The notes: a model not told the origin generated them from the sequence alone. A stretch of 64,000 nt of DNA from JAUZRW01 sp964549915 (GCA_964549915.1 CAZJWX010000007.1:53816-117815); one strand, 5' to 3'. Positions 8,778 to 17,464 are shown, numbered from the stretch's first letter. Translations and numbers: made by a program.

Positions 8778-9740
8778 TCAGCCCTGCCAGAAGCTCTCCG
8801 AGAGGTATTTGTAGGCGTTATCCGGGAGAAGCGTGACGACGGTGCCAGCTTCGCCACGCGCAGCGATGCCTTCCGCCACGCGCAGCGCCCCGACCAACGC
8901 CGCCGAACCGCTAGGCCCCACCAGGTAGCCCTCTTCACGGGCGATTCGACGTGCCATCTCGTATGCGGCTTCGGTCTCAATGCCCATGTCAGCATCCGCA
9001 AACGATTCGTCGTAAATGCCGGGCTTGATGGCGGTCTGCATGTGCTTCCAGCCCTCAATGCCATGAAAGGCCGTATCCGGCTGTGCTGAGATCACCTGGA
9101 TCGCCGGGTTGTACTCCTTCAGGCGTCGCCCTGTACCGATCAGGGTGCCGCTGGTACCCAGCCCCGCGACGAAATGCGTGACCTGCCCCGCCGTCTGCTC
9201 CCAGATTTCTGGCGCGGTGGTCTTGTAATGCGCCTGCCAGTTGGCGCGGTTATTGTACTGGTTGGCGTAGAAGTAGCGTTCCGGCTCCCGTTCGGCCAGT
9301 TCGCGCACGGCTTCAATCGCGCCATCACTGCCCTCCAGCGGATCAGTGAAGGTCAGATCGACGCCATACGCCCGCAGAATGGCGATGCGCTCCGGGCTGG
9401 CATTTTCCGGCAAAAAGAGCTTGACGCCGAATCCCAGCGCCGAACCGAGCATGGCGTAGGCGATGCCCGTGTTGCCGCTGGTGCTGTCCATCAAAATCTG
9501 CCCCTTGCCCAGCTTGCCCTCGACGAAGGCCTGCCGGACGATCTCATAGGCCGCACGGTCTTTCACGCTGCCGCCGGGGTTCTGCCATTCTGCCTTGGCG
9601 TACACCTGCACATTGGCGGGTAGGTGGGCCGTCACGCGGCGGAACGAGAGCAGGGCCGTGTTGCCGATTTGCGTTTCCAGGCGCACCGCATGAGGCGCTG
9701 TGCCTGCGACGAAGGGCGCTACGTTCAAAAGAGCGCTCAT
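8778..9740 (-). CDS. cysM: Cysteine synthase, CysM-type PLP enzyme
   Basis: This fold type II PLP enzyme joins O-acetylserine (or O-phosphoserine) with sulfide or thiosulfate to make cysteine. It is 320 residues long. The PLP lysine is in NPGGSVKDRAAY (Lys60), the substrate loop STSGNTG is at about 87-92, and the phosphate-binding loop is GTSGT at 195-199. The end YLSESFWQG is typical of CysM-like enzymes. No cysE is adjacent. It is preceded by an unusual structured leader with its own strong promoter (9741-10044), implying regulated expression. Whether it prefers sulfide or thiosulfate cannot be decided here. Confidence 0.88.
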   Translation of the reverse strand: MSALLNVAPFVAGTAPHAVRLETQIGNTALLSFRRVTAHLPANVQVYAKAEWQNPGGSVKDRAAYEIVRQAFVEGKLGKGQILMDSTSGNTGIAYAMLGSALGFGVKLFLPENASPERIAILRAYGVDLTFTDPLEGSDGAIEAVRELAEREPERYFYANQYNNRANWQAHYKTTAPEIWEQTAGQVTHFVAGLGTSGTLIGTGRRLKEYNPAIQVISAQPDTAFHGIEGWKHMQTAIKPGIYDESFADADMGIETEAAYEMARRIAREEGYLVGPSGSAALVGALRVAEGIAARGEAGTVVTLLPDNAYKYLSESFWQG

Positions 9741-10044
9741 GGTAGTTCCTCCCCTGGGATGATTGGTGGCACGGTGCTGTCTTCACAATCACTGCTGCGC
9801 ACGACCCAACAAAAAAGCCAACCGCAAGCAAGGAATGCGAAGGAAGGGTTCCTATGGGAAGGAGCCGCTTCACACTTCTTGTGCCGTTGGCAATCGGTGT
9901 TACTGGATGTTGTTGGCTGCCGTCGTCTGAAGTGCTAGCGTTTCCTGCGCTTCAGACAACAACAAAACGCGCGAATCATATTGATCTGTACTCCTACAGA
10001 TTGCGCACTGCCCTGAGTGTACGGTGCGGCAGCAATGCTGTCAA
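9741..10044 (-). promoter_or_regulatory. Promoter and structured 5' leader of cysM with internal terminator (attenuator candidate)
   Basis: On the minus strand a near-consensus promoter is TTGACA (10039-10044), 17 bases, TACACT (10016-10021), predicting a leader of about 268 nt. The leader contains hairpin ATCTGT/ACAGAT (9984-10001), hairpin GTCTGAAG/CTTCAGAC (9925-9957), and a long-range stem. In that stem GCCAAC and CAAG (9878-9891) pair with CTTG and GTTGGC (9817-9828), immediately followed by six T (9816-9811). This is the layout of transcription attenuation. T-box (GGTGGNACCGCG) and SAM-I consensus motifs are not visible. The rest of the 431-bp gap holds no gene. Confidence 0.55.
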
Positions 10045-10171
10045 CGGATCAACCCGATCAATTCACTGTTTCAGATGCACAAACGGACGCACGTCTTACT
10101 TCCTGCGTCGGGCTTTTTCAGAGTTGATTTCGCGGACGCTCACCCAGCGCCCATGAAAGGCCTACGACGGC

Positions 10172-11371
10172 CTACCAATTGTCGCACACCTGTTGCAGCG
10201 CGTCGATCACGCGGTCTTGTTCGGCCTCGGTCATCTGGGCGTAGAGCGGGATGGCGATGGCCTGCTGCTGGGCGGCTTCACTCTCGGCAAGTGCCGCGCA
10301 GGTTCCGGCGGCGCACTCGCAGGCGGGGCGCTTTCCGCCGCAGCGCCAGGGTTGGTCGGCGTAGGCGGGTTCGCGATGCGCGTTCATGATGCCGCGCCGG
10401 GTGCTGATCCCCAGATCGAGCAGTTGCTGCATCACCTGGCGCTGATCCAGCCCTGCATCCAGGCGCAGCAGATACGTCTGCCAGTTGCTGCGGGCATACT
10501 CCGGCTCGTGCGGTATCGACAGGCCGGGGAAGTTCGCCAGCCGTTCGTGATAGCGGTCAGCCAGTTCGCGGCGGCGTGCGATGATCTGCGGCAGGCGCTT
10601 GAGCTGCTCCCGCCCCACCGCCGCCTGAATGTCCGTCATGCGGTAATTGTAGCCGACCTCGGTGTATTGCTCGAAGATGATCTGTTGGGCGCTGTGGCGC
10701 ACGGTATCGCGCACGCTCATGCTGTGTTGCCGCCACAGCTTGAACTGCTCGTCGTGGGCGGCGTGGTTGGTGGTCAACATGCCGCCATCGCCCGTCGTAA
10801 TGACTTTGCGCGGATGGAAGCTGAAGACGGCAATATCCCCCTGGGGCGCACCGATCTTCTGCCACGATCCTTCGTGCCGGATCTCGCTGCCAATGGCGCA
10901 GGCGGCGTCTTCCACCAGGGGCAGGTTGTGCTTACGGCTGATTTCCAGCAGTGCCGCCATATCACAGGGCATCCCCACCTGATGCACGCAGAGGATTGCC
11001 GCCGTTTTCTCGTTGATGAGGGCTTCGACCTGTCTCGGGTTGATGTTGTACGTCAGCGGGTCAATGTCGCAAAAAACGGGAATCGCGCCGCAGTAGCGGA
11101 TGCTGTTGGCGGTGGCGATGAAGCTGTGGCTGGCCGTGATGACCTCATCCCCCGCGCCGACGCCAACGGCCTTCAACGCCAGATGCAGCCCGGTCGTGCA
11201 GTTGGAGACTGCCGTCGCGTGCGCTGCGCCCACATAGGCCGCGAATTCGTCTTCAAAAGCGCTGACCTGCGGCCCCTGCGTGACCCACCCGCTGTGGATC
11301 ACATCGCGAACGAGGTCAGCTTCGGCATCCCCCAGCAGCGGTTTGGCAATGGGGATTTTGGGTTGCGTCAT
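10172..11371 (-). CDS. DegT/DnrJ/EryC1/StrS-family aminotransferase
   Basis: This 399-residue fold type I PLP enzyme is of the sugar aminotransferase family, which converts NDP-keto-sugars to amino sugars for surface glycans or secondary metabolites. The N-terminus IPIAKPLLGDAEADLVRDVI and the SHSFIATANS, VEDAACAIGS and SFHPRKVITTGDGG segments are diagnostic. Lys189 in the last forms the Schiff base. An oddity is a cysteine-rich segment near residues 340-356 (WRCGGKRPACECAAGTC) inserted before the family's LxE...IPL helix; four cysteines there suggest a metal site. It lies downstream of rho on the same strand (gap 44 bp) and could be read through from it. Confidence 0.88.
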   Translation of the reverse strand: MTQPKIPIAKPLLGDAEADLVRDVIHSGWVTQGPQVSAFEDEFAAYVGAAHATAVSNCTTGLHLALKAVGVGAGDEVITASHSFIATANSIRYCGAIPVFCDIDPLTYNINPRQVEALINEKTAAILCVHQVGMPCDMAALLEISRKHNLPLVEDAACAIGSEIRHEGSWQKIGAPQGDIAVFSFHPRKVITTGDGGMLTTNHAAHDEQFKLWRQHSMSVRDTVRHSAQQIIFEQYTEVGYNYRMTDIQAAVGREQLKRLPQIIARRRELADRYHERLANFPGLSIPHEPEYARSNWQTYLLRLDAGLDQRQVMQQLLDLGISTRRGIMNAHREPAYADQPWRCGGKRPACECAAGTCAALAESEAAQQQAIAIPLYAQMTEAEQDRVIDALQQVCDNW

Positions 11372-11415
11372 GGCAGTGTCTGCTTTCTTTGTGGCGGCAC
11401 AGTGGCGGCACAGCC

Positions 11416-12708
11416 TCAGTAGAAGCGGTTGCCGTTACCGTTCTCGTTGCTGCCGGGCAGGTTGTTGAGGAATTCCTCATTGGTCTGGAACATGCGGAAC
11501 GAATTGAGCAACTGCTCCGTCGCACCCACTTCGCCCATATCCTGCTGCTCGGCGAGATGATTCCACATACGGCGCATGGTGAAGACACGCTGCAAAATAT
11601 CCGGCCCCAGCAGCAGTTCTTCGCGGCGCGTGGAGGACTGACCGATGTCGAAAGCCGGGAAAATACGGCGTTCCTGCAGGCGACGGCTCAGGTGCAGTTC
11701 CATATTGCCCGTGCCCTTGAATTCCTCGTAAATCACATCATCCATTTTACTGCCCGTGTTGACCAGGCAGGTCGCGACGATGGTCAGGCTGCCGCCAAAT
11801 TCTACGTTGCGTGCCGCGCCGAAGATGCGCTTGGGCGGGTGCACGGCGGACGGGTCGAGACCGCCGGAAAGCGTGCGTCCGCTGGTGGGGACGACGTTGT
11901 TATAGGCGCGGGCGAGGCGGGTGATGCTGTCCAGCATGATGACGACATCGCGCCCCAATTCCACCAGGCGCTTGGCACGTTCCAGCGCCATTTCCGCCAC
12001 ACGGACGTGCATGTGCTGCGGGTCGTCGAAGGTCGAGGAAATCACCTCGGCATCCACGCTGCGATCCATATCCGTCACTTCTTCCGGGCGCTCGCCGATC
12101 AGCACGATCATCAAATGCACTTCGGGATAATTGCTGCTGATGGCGTTGGCGATGTCCTTGAGGACGGTGGTCTTACCGGCTTTGGGCGGGGATACGATCA
12201 AACCACGCTGCCCCTTGCCGATGGGAGCAATCAGATTCAGGACGCGCGTGCTGAGGATGTGCGGGCGCGTCTCCAGGTTGAATCGCTCTTCCGGGAAAAT
12301 CGGCGTCAGCGTCTCGAAATTGGGACGACGTTTGATCTCCTCCGGGTTCAGCCCGTTTATGGCCTGCACACGCAGCAGCCCATAATATTTCTCGTTGTCC
12401 TTGGGCGGGCGCACCATGCCGATGACCATATCGCCCGTGCGCATGTTGAAGCGCTTGATCTGCGATTGGCTGACATAGATGTCTTCGCCACCGGGCAGGT
12501 AATTCTCCGCACGGAGGAAGCCGATTCCATCATCGACGATATCCAGCACGCCGCCGCGCAGTTCATGCCCCTGACGTTCCGCTTCTTTACGCATGATGCC
12601 GATGATCAAGTCGGGCTTCTTCATCCGGCTGAAGCGCGGGACTTCGATGTCGCGCGCGATCGCACGCAATTCCGATAGGGTTTTGCCTTCAAGCTCTACA
12701 ATTTCCAT
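11416..12708 (-). CDS. rho: Transcription termination factor Rho
   Basis: This is a hexameric RNA-dependent ATPase that terminates transcription. It is 430 residues from the ATG at 12708 (MEIVELEGKTLSELRAIARD); a TTG 21 bases upstream is also in frame, but the AGGAG lies within that extension. The Rho_N helical domain is at about 1-45 and the cold-shock-type RNA-binding domain at about 51-115. The Walker A is SPPKAGKTT (173-181), and the Walker B and R-loop region is VVIMLDSITRLARAYN (about 255-270). It ends in an asparagine/glycine-rich tail (NENGNGNRFY). The transcript probably starts near 13097, giving a long (~390 nt) leader; long rho leaders support autoregulation in other bacteria. Confidence 0.97.
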   Translation of the reverse strand: MEIVELEGKTLSELRAIARDIEVPRFSRMKKPDLIIGIMRKEAERQGHELRGGVLDIVDDGIGFLRAENYLPGGEDIYVSQSQIKRFNMRTGDMVIGMVRPPKDNEKYYGLLRVQAINGLNPEEIKRRPNFETLTPIFPEERFNLETRPHILSTRVLNLIAPIGKGQRGLIVSPPKAGKTTVLKDIANAISSNYPEVHLMIVLIGERPEEVTDMDRSVDAEVISSTFDDPQHMHVRVAEMALERAKRLVELGRDVVIMLDSITRLARAYNNVVPTSGRTLSGGLDPSAVHPPKRIFGAARNVEFGGSLTIVATCLVNTGSKMDDVIYEEFKGTGNMELHLSRRLQERRIFPAFDIGQSSTRREELLLGPDILQRVFTMRRMWNHLAEQQDMGEVGATEQLLNSFRMFQTNEEFLNNLPGSNENGNGNRFY

Positions 12709-13103
12709 AGATGTTCGCAGCTCCTGCAATTATGGGGGTTACTCATTGGGCGCAGAGTACCCGAACGGAGGATGTTCTCGCTCTGCATGGGTTGTTGGGT
12801 CGAATTGGATTCCTGGTTCAATTACCATATGCTCTATCCCCGTTGGTCACAGCATCTGAGGGGTTTGCCAGGAGGTATGGCAGTATTTCTGGTATAGCGA
12901 AGTTCTCTGCGCGACCAACGATGGTTTTTCTCTACCTGGAGATGCCAACAACGATGTGTTGCTGTGCTGCCATGCAATGCCTGCACCGTGTAGGCTTTCG
13001 TGCTCCTACAATGCGAGATGGATCAAAGTGGTGAAGACAGGGCGGCTATTCCAGTTGGCTGTGGGGGAGAAGTGAATGACGCTAATTTCCCACACATGAA
13101 GCC

Positions 13104-13132
13104 AATATAGCATACTTCTGAATCGGGGTCAA
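13104..13132 (-). promoter_or_regulatory. Probable rho promoter
   Basis: On the minus strand TTGACC (13127-13132), 17 bases, TATATT (13104-13109). The -35 is part of a box (13118-13132) that recurs inverted at 13174-13187 over the pdhA -35. Confidence 0.6.
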
Positions 13133-13173
13133 TGCAGGTTGGAAATGTGCACGCAGAGGTTGTACGCACAGGT

Positions 13174-13202
13174 TTGACCCCGTTCAGTGCAACGGTTACA
13201 AT
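13174..13202 (+). promoter_or_regulatory. Probable pdhABC promoter
   Basis: TTGACC (13174-13179), 17 bases, TACAAT (13197-13202). Predicted transcription starts near 13209, downstream of an in-frame start at 13187, which supports the ATG at 13277 as the pdhA start. Confidence 0.65.
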
Positions 13203-13276
13203 TCGTACACTACGCACAATCCTTACGTTACATGTGCTCAACACATATCCTATACAGGCATCTCGAGGAGTTTTGC

Positions 13277-14281
13277 ATGGCGAAACCGAATAAAGAGACG
13301 CTGCTGGACTGGTATCGGCAAATGGTGCTGATCCGCGAATTTGAAGAAACCTGCCAGCAGCTCTATAACGAGAAGCGCATTACTGGCGTCTACTTGCACC
13401 TCTACAGCGGGCATGAAGCAGTCGGCGTGGGTGCGATGGCGAATATGGAAATGGGCAAGGATCACGTCATCACGGCTTATCGCGATCACGGCATCGCCCT
13501 CTCCATCGGCATGGATGTCAATGCGGTCATGGCAGAGATGATGGGACGGCGCGACGGCAGCAGCGGCGGCAAGGGCGGCAGTATGCACCTCGCAGCACCG
13601 GACAAGGGCTTCTGGGGCGGCTACGCAATCGTCGGCGGGCATTTGCCGCTGGCGTCCGGCATCGCCCTGCAATGCCAATACGAAGAGACTGGCGGCGTGG
13701 TGCTCTCCTTCGTGGGGGACGGCGCGACCAACAACGGCTACTTCCACGAAGCGCTGAATTTCGCCGGAGTCTGGGATTTGCCAGTGATCTGGGTGATCGA
13801 AAACAACGGGTACGGTATGGGCACGGAGACCGACCGCGCCGCCGGGAACCCCATGCTCCACGAACGTGCCGAGGCATATGGCGTGGCCGATTTCGGGCGC
13901 GTGGACGGGCAGAACGTCATCTCTGTATATGAGAAGCTGAGCGAAGCCTATGAATACGTCCGCAGTGGCAAAGGCTCCGCATTGGTCGAGGCGATCACCT
14001 ACCGCTATCGGGGTCATGGCGTCTCCGATAAGCAGTACAATACGCGCCTCTCCGACGAATTGGAGCGGTGGAAGCAGGAAAAAGACCCCATCGCCATCCT
14101 GGGCAATCACCTGACCAACGAATACAAATCCGTCGATCAGAGCGACCTGGATAAATACCACGAAGAAGCGCACCAGATCGTCCAGGAAGCCGTCGAATTC
14201 GCGGAGAACAGCCCCTTCCCGGATACGCTGGAAGAGCTGTATGCCAACGTATACGTGGAAGCGGAAGAGCAGGAGGCGTAA
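13277..14281 (+). CDS. pdhA: Pyruvate dehydrogenase E1 component, alpha subunit
   Basis: This is the thiamin-diphosphate-dependent decarboxylase alpha subunit of the pyruvate (or acetoin/branched-chain) dehydrogenase complex, 334 residues. The ThDP motif GDGATNN starts at about 147 and ends with ENNGYGMGTE near 175. GRRDGSSGGKGGSMH near 90 and the phosphorylation-loop-like YRYRGHGVSD are typical of E1alpha. The start at 13277 follows GAGGAG. It is first in a tight pdhA-pdhB-pdhC operon, with TAA directly abutting the next ATG. Separation from acetoin dehydrogenase E1alpha is not certain from sequence alone, but the E2 with one lipoyl domain fits either. No E3 gene lies nearby. Confidence 0.9.
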   Translation: MAKPNKETLLDWYRQMVLIREFEETCQQLYNEKRITGVYLHLYSGHEAVGVGAMANMEMGKDHVITAYRDHGIALSIGMDVNAVMAEMMGRRDGSSGGKGGSMHLAAPDKGFWGGYAIVGGHLPLASGIALQCQYEETGGVVLSFVGDGATNNGYFHEALNFAGVWDLPVIWVIENNGYGMGTETDRAAGNPMLHERAEAYGVADFGRVDGQNVISVYEKLSEAYEYVRSGKGSALVEAITYRYRGHGVSDKQYNTRLSDELERWKQEKDPIAILGNHLTNEYKSVDQSDLDKYHEEAHQIVQEAVEFAENSPFPDTLEELYANVYVEAEEQEA

Positions 14282-15262
14282 ATGGCTGGCAAAAACTTAC
14301 CGATGCGTGAGGCGCTGCGTCAGGCGCTGATGGAAGAGATGCATCGCGATGAGCGCGTCTTCGTGATGGGCGAAGAAGTCGCCTACTGGCAAGGTACCCA
14401 CAAGGTCACGCGCGGCTTCCTGGAAGAATTTGGCGAGAAGCGCGTGCGCGATACCCCAATTGCGGAAATGGGCATCGGCGGCGTCGCGGTCGGCGCGGCG
14501 ATGGCGGGATTGCGCCCGGTCGCCGAGTTCATGACGATCAACTTCGCCTTCCTGGCGCTGGACGCCATCATCAACCATGCCGCAAAAGTGCGCTATTTCT
14601 TCGATGGCCTGGTGAAAGTTCCGGTTGTCTTCCGTGCCGCTTCCGGCTGGGGCGACCAGGCGACGGCCTCGCACAGCCACACGCCAGAGCCGATTTTCGC
14701 GCACTTCCCCGGCCTCTACGTCGCCTACCCGTCCAATAGCGCGGACGCCTACGGCATGCTCAAGACCTCGATCCGCGATGATAACCCCGTGCTCTTCAGC
14801 GAGAGCATCGGCCTCTACCGCAAGCCAGGTCCCGTGCCGGAAGACGAGAATTACATGGTTCCCATCGGTAAGGGGCGCATCGACCGCGAAGGGACGGATG
14901 TGACGCTCATCACCTACGGGCGCGCGATAGAATGGTGCCAGAAGGCCGCCAAAGAACTCGACAAAGAGGACATCAGCGCCGAAATCGTCGATGTGCGCTG
15001 GCTGAGGCCGCTGGATACGGAGATCATCTTCGAGAGCTTCAAGAAGACCAACCGCGCCGTCGTCGTCGAAGAATCGCACCAGTTCTACAGCTTCGGCAGC
15101 GAAATCGCGGCGCAGATTCAGGAGCACTGCTTCGACTGGATGGATGCACCCATCCTGCGCGTCACACAGCGCGATGTGCCCGTTCCGTACACCAGACCGC
15201 TGGAAGAACTGACCTATCCGACCGCTGAAGATGTCTTCAACGCAGTGAAGGAGATCATATAA
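14282..15262 (+). CDS. pdhB: Pyruvate dehydrogenase E1 component, beta subunit
   Basis: A 326-residue E1beta subunit that pairs with the upstream alpha subunit to form the decarboxylase active site. It has the pyrimidine-binding region (VFVMGEEVAYWQGTHKVTRG), DTPIAEMGIGGVAVGAAMAG, and the C-terminal domain with VEIVDVRWLRPLDTE-like and VVVEESHQFYSFGSEIA segments. ATG 14282 begins one base after the pdhA stop and has GGAGG upstream in the pdhA end, so the two are translationally linked. Confidence 0.92.
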   Translation: MAGKNLPMREALRQALMEEMHRDERVFVMGEEVAYWQGTHKVTRGFLEEFGEKRVRDTPIAEMGIGGVAVGAAMAGLRPVAEFMTINFAFLALDAIINHAAKVRYFFDGLVKVPVVFRAASGWGDQATASHSHTPEPIFAHFPGLYVAYPSNSADAYGMLKTSIRDDNPVLFSESIGLYRKPGPVPEDENYMVPIGKGRIDREGTDVTLITYGRAIEWCQKAAKELDKEDISAEIVDVRWLRPLDTEIIFESFKKTNRAVVVEESHQFYSFGSEIAAQIQEHCFDWMDAPILRVTQRDVPVPYTRPLEELTYPTAEDVFNAVKEII

Positions 15263-16552
15263 ATGGCGCAGGACGTAACCCTGACAATGGATGGCCTGCT
15301 GCTGAACTGGCTCAAAGATGTGGGCGATTCAGTGAGTGCGGGCGAAGTGATCGCCGAGTTCGAAGCGGATAAGGCGACGGTGGAAGTGGAAGCCCCGGCG
15401 GCAGGCGTGCTGACCGAGACGCTGGTCGAAGTCGGCGAAGAAGTGCCGGAGGGTACGGTCGTCGCACGCATCGGCGAAGCGGGGGAAGCTGGCGCTGGCG
15501 AACAAGAACAGCAGCCGCAAGAAGCCGCCGCTGAAGAACAGCCAGAAGAAGCCGAAGAACCGCCCGAACCTGCCCAGGCGCAGCCCAGCAGCAACGGCGC
15601 TGCCCGCACGGCAGATGGACGCATCAAGGCGTCGCCGCTGGCGCGTAATATCGCAGAAGAGCGCGGCATTGATCTGGCGCAGGTCTCCGGCACTGGCCCC
15701 GGCGGGCGCATCACGAAGTCGGATGTGGAGAATTTCGACCCGAGCAAGGCGCAGCAGCAGCCCCGTGTGCCGGATAGCGTCCGCGCTGAAACAGGCCAGC
15801 CTGCCGCGACGGGTGCCCCGGCCTACCAGAGCTACGGCAAGCTGCCCGAAGAGAGCGATGAGGTCGGCATCGAGGACATGAGCCGCATGCGCAAGGCCAT
15901 CGCCAGGGGCACCATCACCAGTTGGAACACCACGCCGCACTTCTATGTGACGGTCGAAATGGATATGGAACCGCTGCTGGCGCTGCGCAAGCAGCTCAAC
16001 GCGCAGTTGGAGAGCGAAGGCATCAAGATCACGGTCAACGATATGATCGTCAAAGCCGCCGCCCTGACCCAGCGCCAGTTCATGAACCTCAACAGCCATT
16101 ACTACGGCGACAAGATCGTGCGCCATCAGCGCGTGAACGTGGCGATTGCGGTGGCGCTGCCGGATAACGGCCTGGTGAATGTCGTCTCGCCGGATGCGGA
16201 TCGAACCACGCTCAGCGAGATGGCACGCTACCACAAGATGGTCTTCGACGATGTGCGCAACGGCAAGATCAAGCCGGAGTACATCCAGGGCGGCACCTTC
16301 CTGGTGAGCAACCTGGGAGCCTACAATGTGGAGCAGTTCAGCGCCATCATTGATCCGCCGCAGGCCGGGGCGCTGGCGGTGGGCATGTCGCGCAAGGTGC
16401 CCGTAGTCAAGGAAGACAACACGCTCGGTATCGGCACGCGTATGAAGGTCACACTGAGCATCGACCACCGCGTCAGCGATGGTGCTGAGGGTGCGCAGTG
16501 GTGCAACCACTTCCGCGAACTGATCGAGAATCCGATGCGCCTGTTGGTCTGA
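15263..16552 (+). CDS. pdhC: Dihydrolipoamide acyltransferase E2 component
   Basis: The 429-residue E2 core of the complex. One lipoyl domain at 1-75 has the lipoylated lysine in EADKATVEVE (Lys37). An acidic/proline linker (75-118) is followed by the peripheral subunit-binding domain at about 121-158 (ASPLARNIAEERGID...GTGPGGRITKSDV). The catalytic domain from about 199 ends with the active-site DHRVSDGA near residue 401. It transfers the acetyl group to CoA. The start abuts the pdhB stop. A GC-rich hairpin follows at 16689-16714. The E3 subunit is not encoded in this window. Confidence 0.93.
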   Translation: MAQDVTLTMDGLLLNWLKDVGDSVSAGEVIAEFEADKATVEVEAPAAGVLTETLVEVGEEVPEGTVVARIGEAGEAGAGEQEQQPQEAAAEEQPEEAEEPPEPAQAQPSSNGAARTADGRIKASPLARNIAEERGIDLAQVSGTGPGGRITKSDVENFDPSKAQQQPRVPDSVRAETGQPAATGAPAYQSYGKLPEESDEVGIEDMSRMRKAIARGTITSWNTTPHFYVTVEMDMEPLLALRKQLNAQLESEGIKITVNDMIVKAAALTQRQFMNLNSHYYGDKIVRHQRVNVAIAVALPDNGLVNVVSPDADRTTLSEMARYHKMVFDDVRNGKIKPEYIQGGTFLVSNLGAYNVEQFSAIIDPPQAGALAVGMSRKVPVVKEDNTLGIGTRMKVTLSIDHRVSDGAEGAQWCNHFRELIENPMRLLV

Positions 16553-16688
16553 ATGGCTGTTGATGGCGAGCAATCCGCTTGAATGGGCAGCCAATAGAGG
16601 CGGGGGCATGTCCTCCGCCTGTGCACACGTCTGATCTTCCGCTGCGGATGCCCCAGAAAACAAGAACCCCATGCCCGGTCGCAGCACG

Positions 16689-16714
16689 CGGGAGCATGGT
16701 GGGTGATGCTCCCG
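16689..16714. other. Hairpin between pdhC and rnpB 3' ends
   Basis: A perfect 9-bp stem CGGGAGCAT/ATGCTCCCG has an 8-base loop and lies between the convergent pdhC and rnpB. An alternative minus-strand stem CCATGC/GCATGG is followed by GGTTCTTGTTTTC and could terminate rnpB. Neither is a textbook terminator. Confidence 0.4.
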
Positions 16715-16741
16715 GTTCAGCGTGCCGCGCATGAAAGCGGG

Positions 16742-17101
16742 TCGGGCAGGCGTATAAGCCGCATTCTGTCCCCGTAAACGGGTGGGAATCATCTATCTGG
16801 GATGCCTGTTACCAGGCACCTCCTGCAGCCTACCCGGAGCTTTTTGTGGGACGAGCCGCCCCAATGCTCCTGCTTGGCCTTGCTCCCGGTGGGGTTTGCC
16901 TAGCCACCCCTGTCACCAGGGACGCTGGTGCGCTCTTACCGCACCCTTTCACCCTCACATCCCTTGCGAGATGCAATCTGCTCTCTGTTGCACTGTTCCG
17001 TCGGGTTGCCCCGCCTGGACGTTATCCAGCACCGTGCTCTGTGGAGTGCGGACTTTCCTCAGTTTGCCCTATGGCAAACCGCGATTCCCTCGCCTGCCCG
17101 A
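16742..17101 (-). ncRNA. rnpB: RNase P RNA
   Basis: This is the catalytic RNA that matures tRNA 5' ends. On the minus strand, GAGGAAAGTCCGCACTCC near the 5' end (complement of about 17043-17060) and ACAGAATGCGGCTTAT near the 3' end are the universally conserved P4-forming segments. The ends pair perfectly as helix P1: TCGGGCAGGCG (17101-17091) with CGCCTGCCCGA (16752-16742). The length of about 360 nt is normal. A TATAAT -10 lies seven bases before the 5' end. Confidence 0.96.
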
Positions 17102-17108
17102 CATCTCC

Positions 17109-17138
17109 ATTATACGGCGCACGCATCAGGCTTCACAA
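17109..17138 (-). promoter_or_regulatory. rnpB promoter
   Basis: On the minus strand TTGTGA (17133-17138), 18 bases, consensus TATAAT (17109-17114). The spacing to the P1 5' end is about seven bases. Confidence 0.75.
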
Positions 17139-17432
17139 TCCCCTGCGCAGACCGTAGAATCCGGCGGGCTTCCCCTGCCTATTGCGATGGAGAGGGGATT
17201 GAGGGATTGAGGGATAATGTACATTTTTGGTGACATCGACCGTGAAAAGTGTCGTAGACAGTTTCCGTCCCAAAGATAGAAAAATATACAGATAAAGGCA
17301 AAAATCCAGATTCAACACACCAAATGCGGAACACAAAGCTACGGATGGTAGAAAGCGGGCGAAACATGTTCCACCCCTACAATACACGAGACAAAGAAGG
17401 CGTCGAAATCAATTGCCTCTGATTGTTTGCTG

Positions 17433-17464
17433 CTTTCTTTGTGTCCTTCGTGGCTTTGTGGTTC
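17433..17464 (-). repeat. CACAAAG-unit dispersed repeat, copy 1
   Basis: On the minus strand the segment reads GAACCACAAAGCCACGAAGG followed by ACACAAAGAAAG, a 9-base period of CACAAAG-like units. A close copy in the opposite orientation is at 22774-22806. Such motifs are common outside genes in several bacterial phyla. Confidence 0.6.

Larger units (their letters stand above)
12709..13276. other. Divergent intergenic region rho-pdhA
   Basis: This 568-bp region contains the ~390-nt rho leader (12709-13097), the divergent promoter pair (13104-13202) and the short pdhA leader. No conserved gene is visible in the rho leader. Open frames there are short and lack ribosome binding sites. Confidence 0.6.

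Noticed and set aside
9760..9790. Possible T-box antiterminator-like GGTGGCAC near cysM
   Set aside because: The motif lies on the plus strand and is on the wrong strand for the minus-strand cysM transcript.
9854..10156. Plus-strand frame starting with a lipoprotein-like signal sequence (VTGC)
   Set aside because: It lies within the cysM promoter and leader on the opposite strand, lacks a ribosome binding site, and its composition is not coding-like.
11389..12678. 429-residue plus-strand frame opposite rho
   Set aside because: Shadow of rho; rich in His/Gln/Asp as expected from antisense reading.
12711..13034. Plus-strand frame in the rho leader
   Set aside because: No ribosome binding site or domain; it is antisense to the leader.
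16782..17233. Three overlapping plus-strand frames across 16782-17233
   Set aside because: They are antisense to the RNase P RNA gene.
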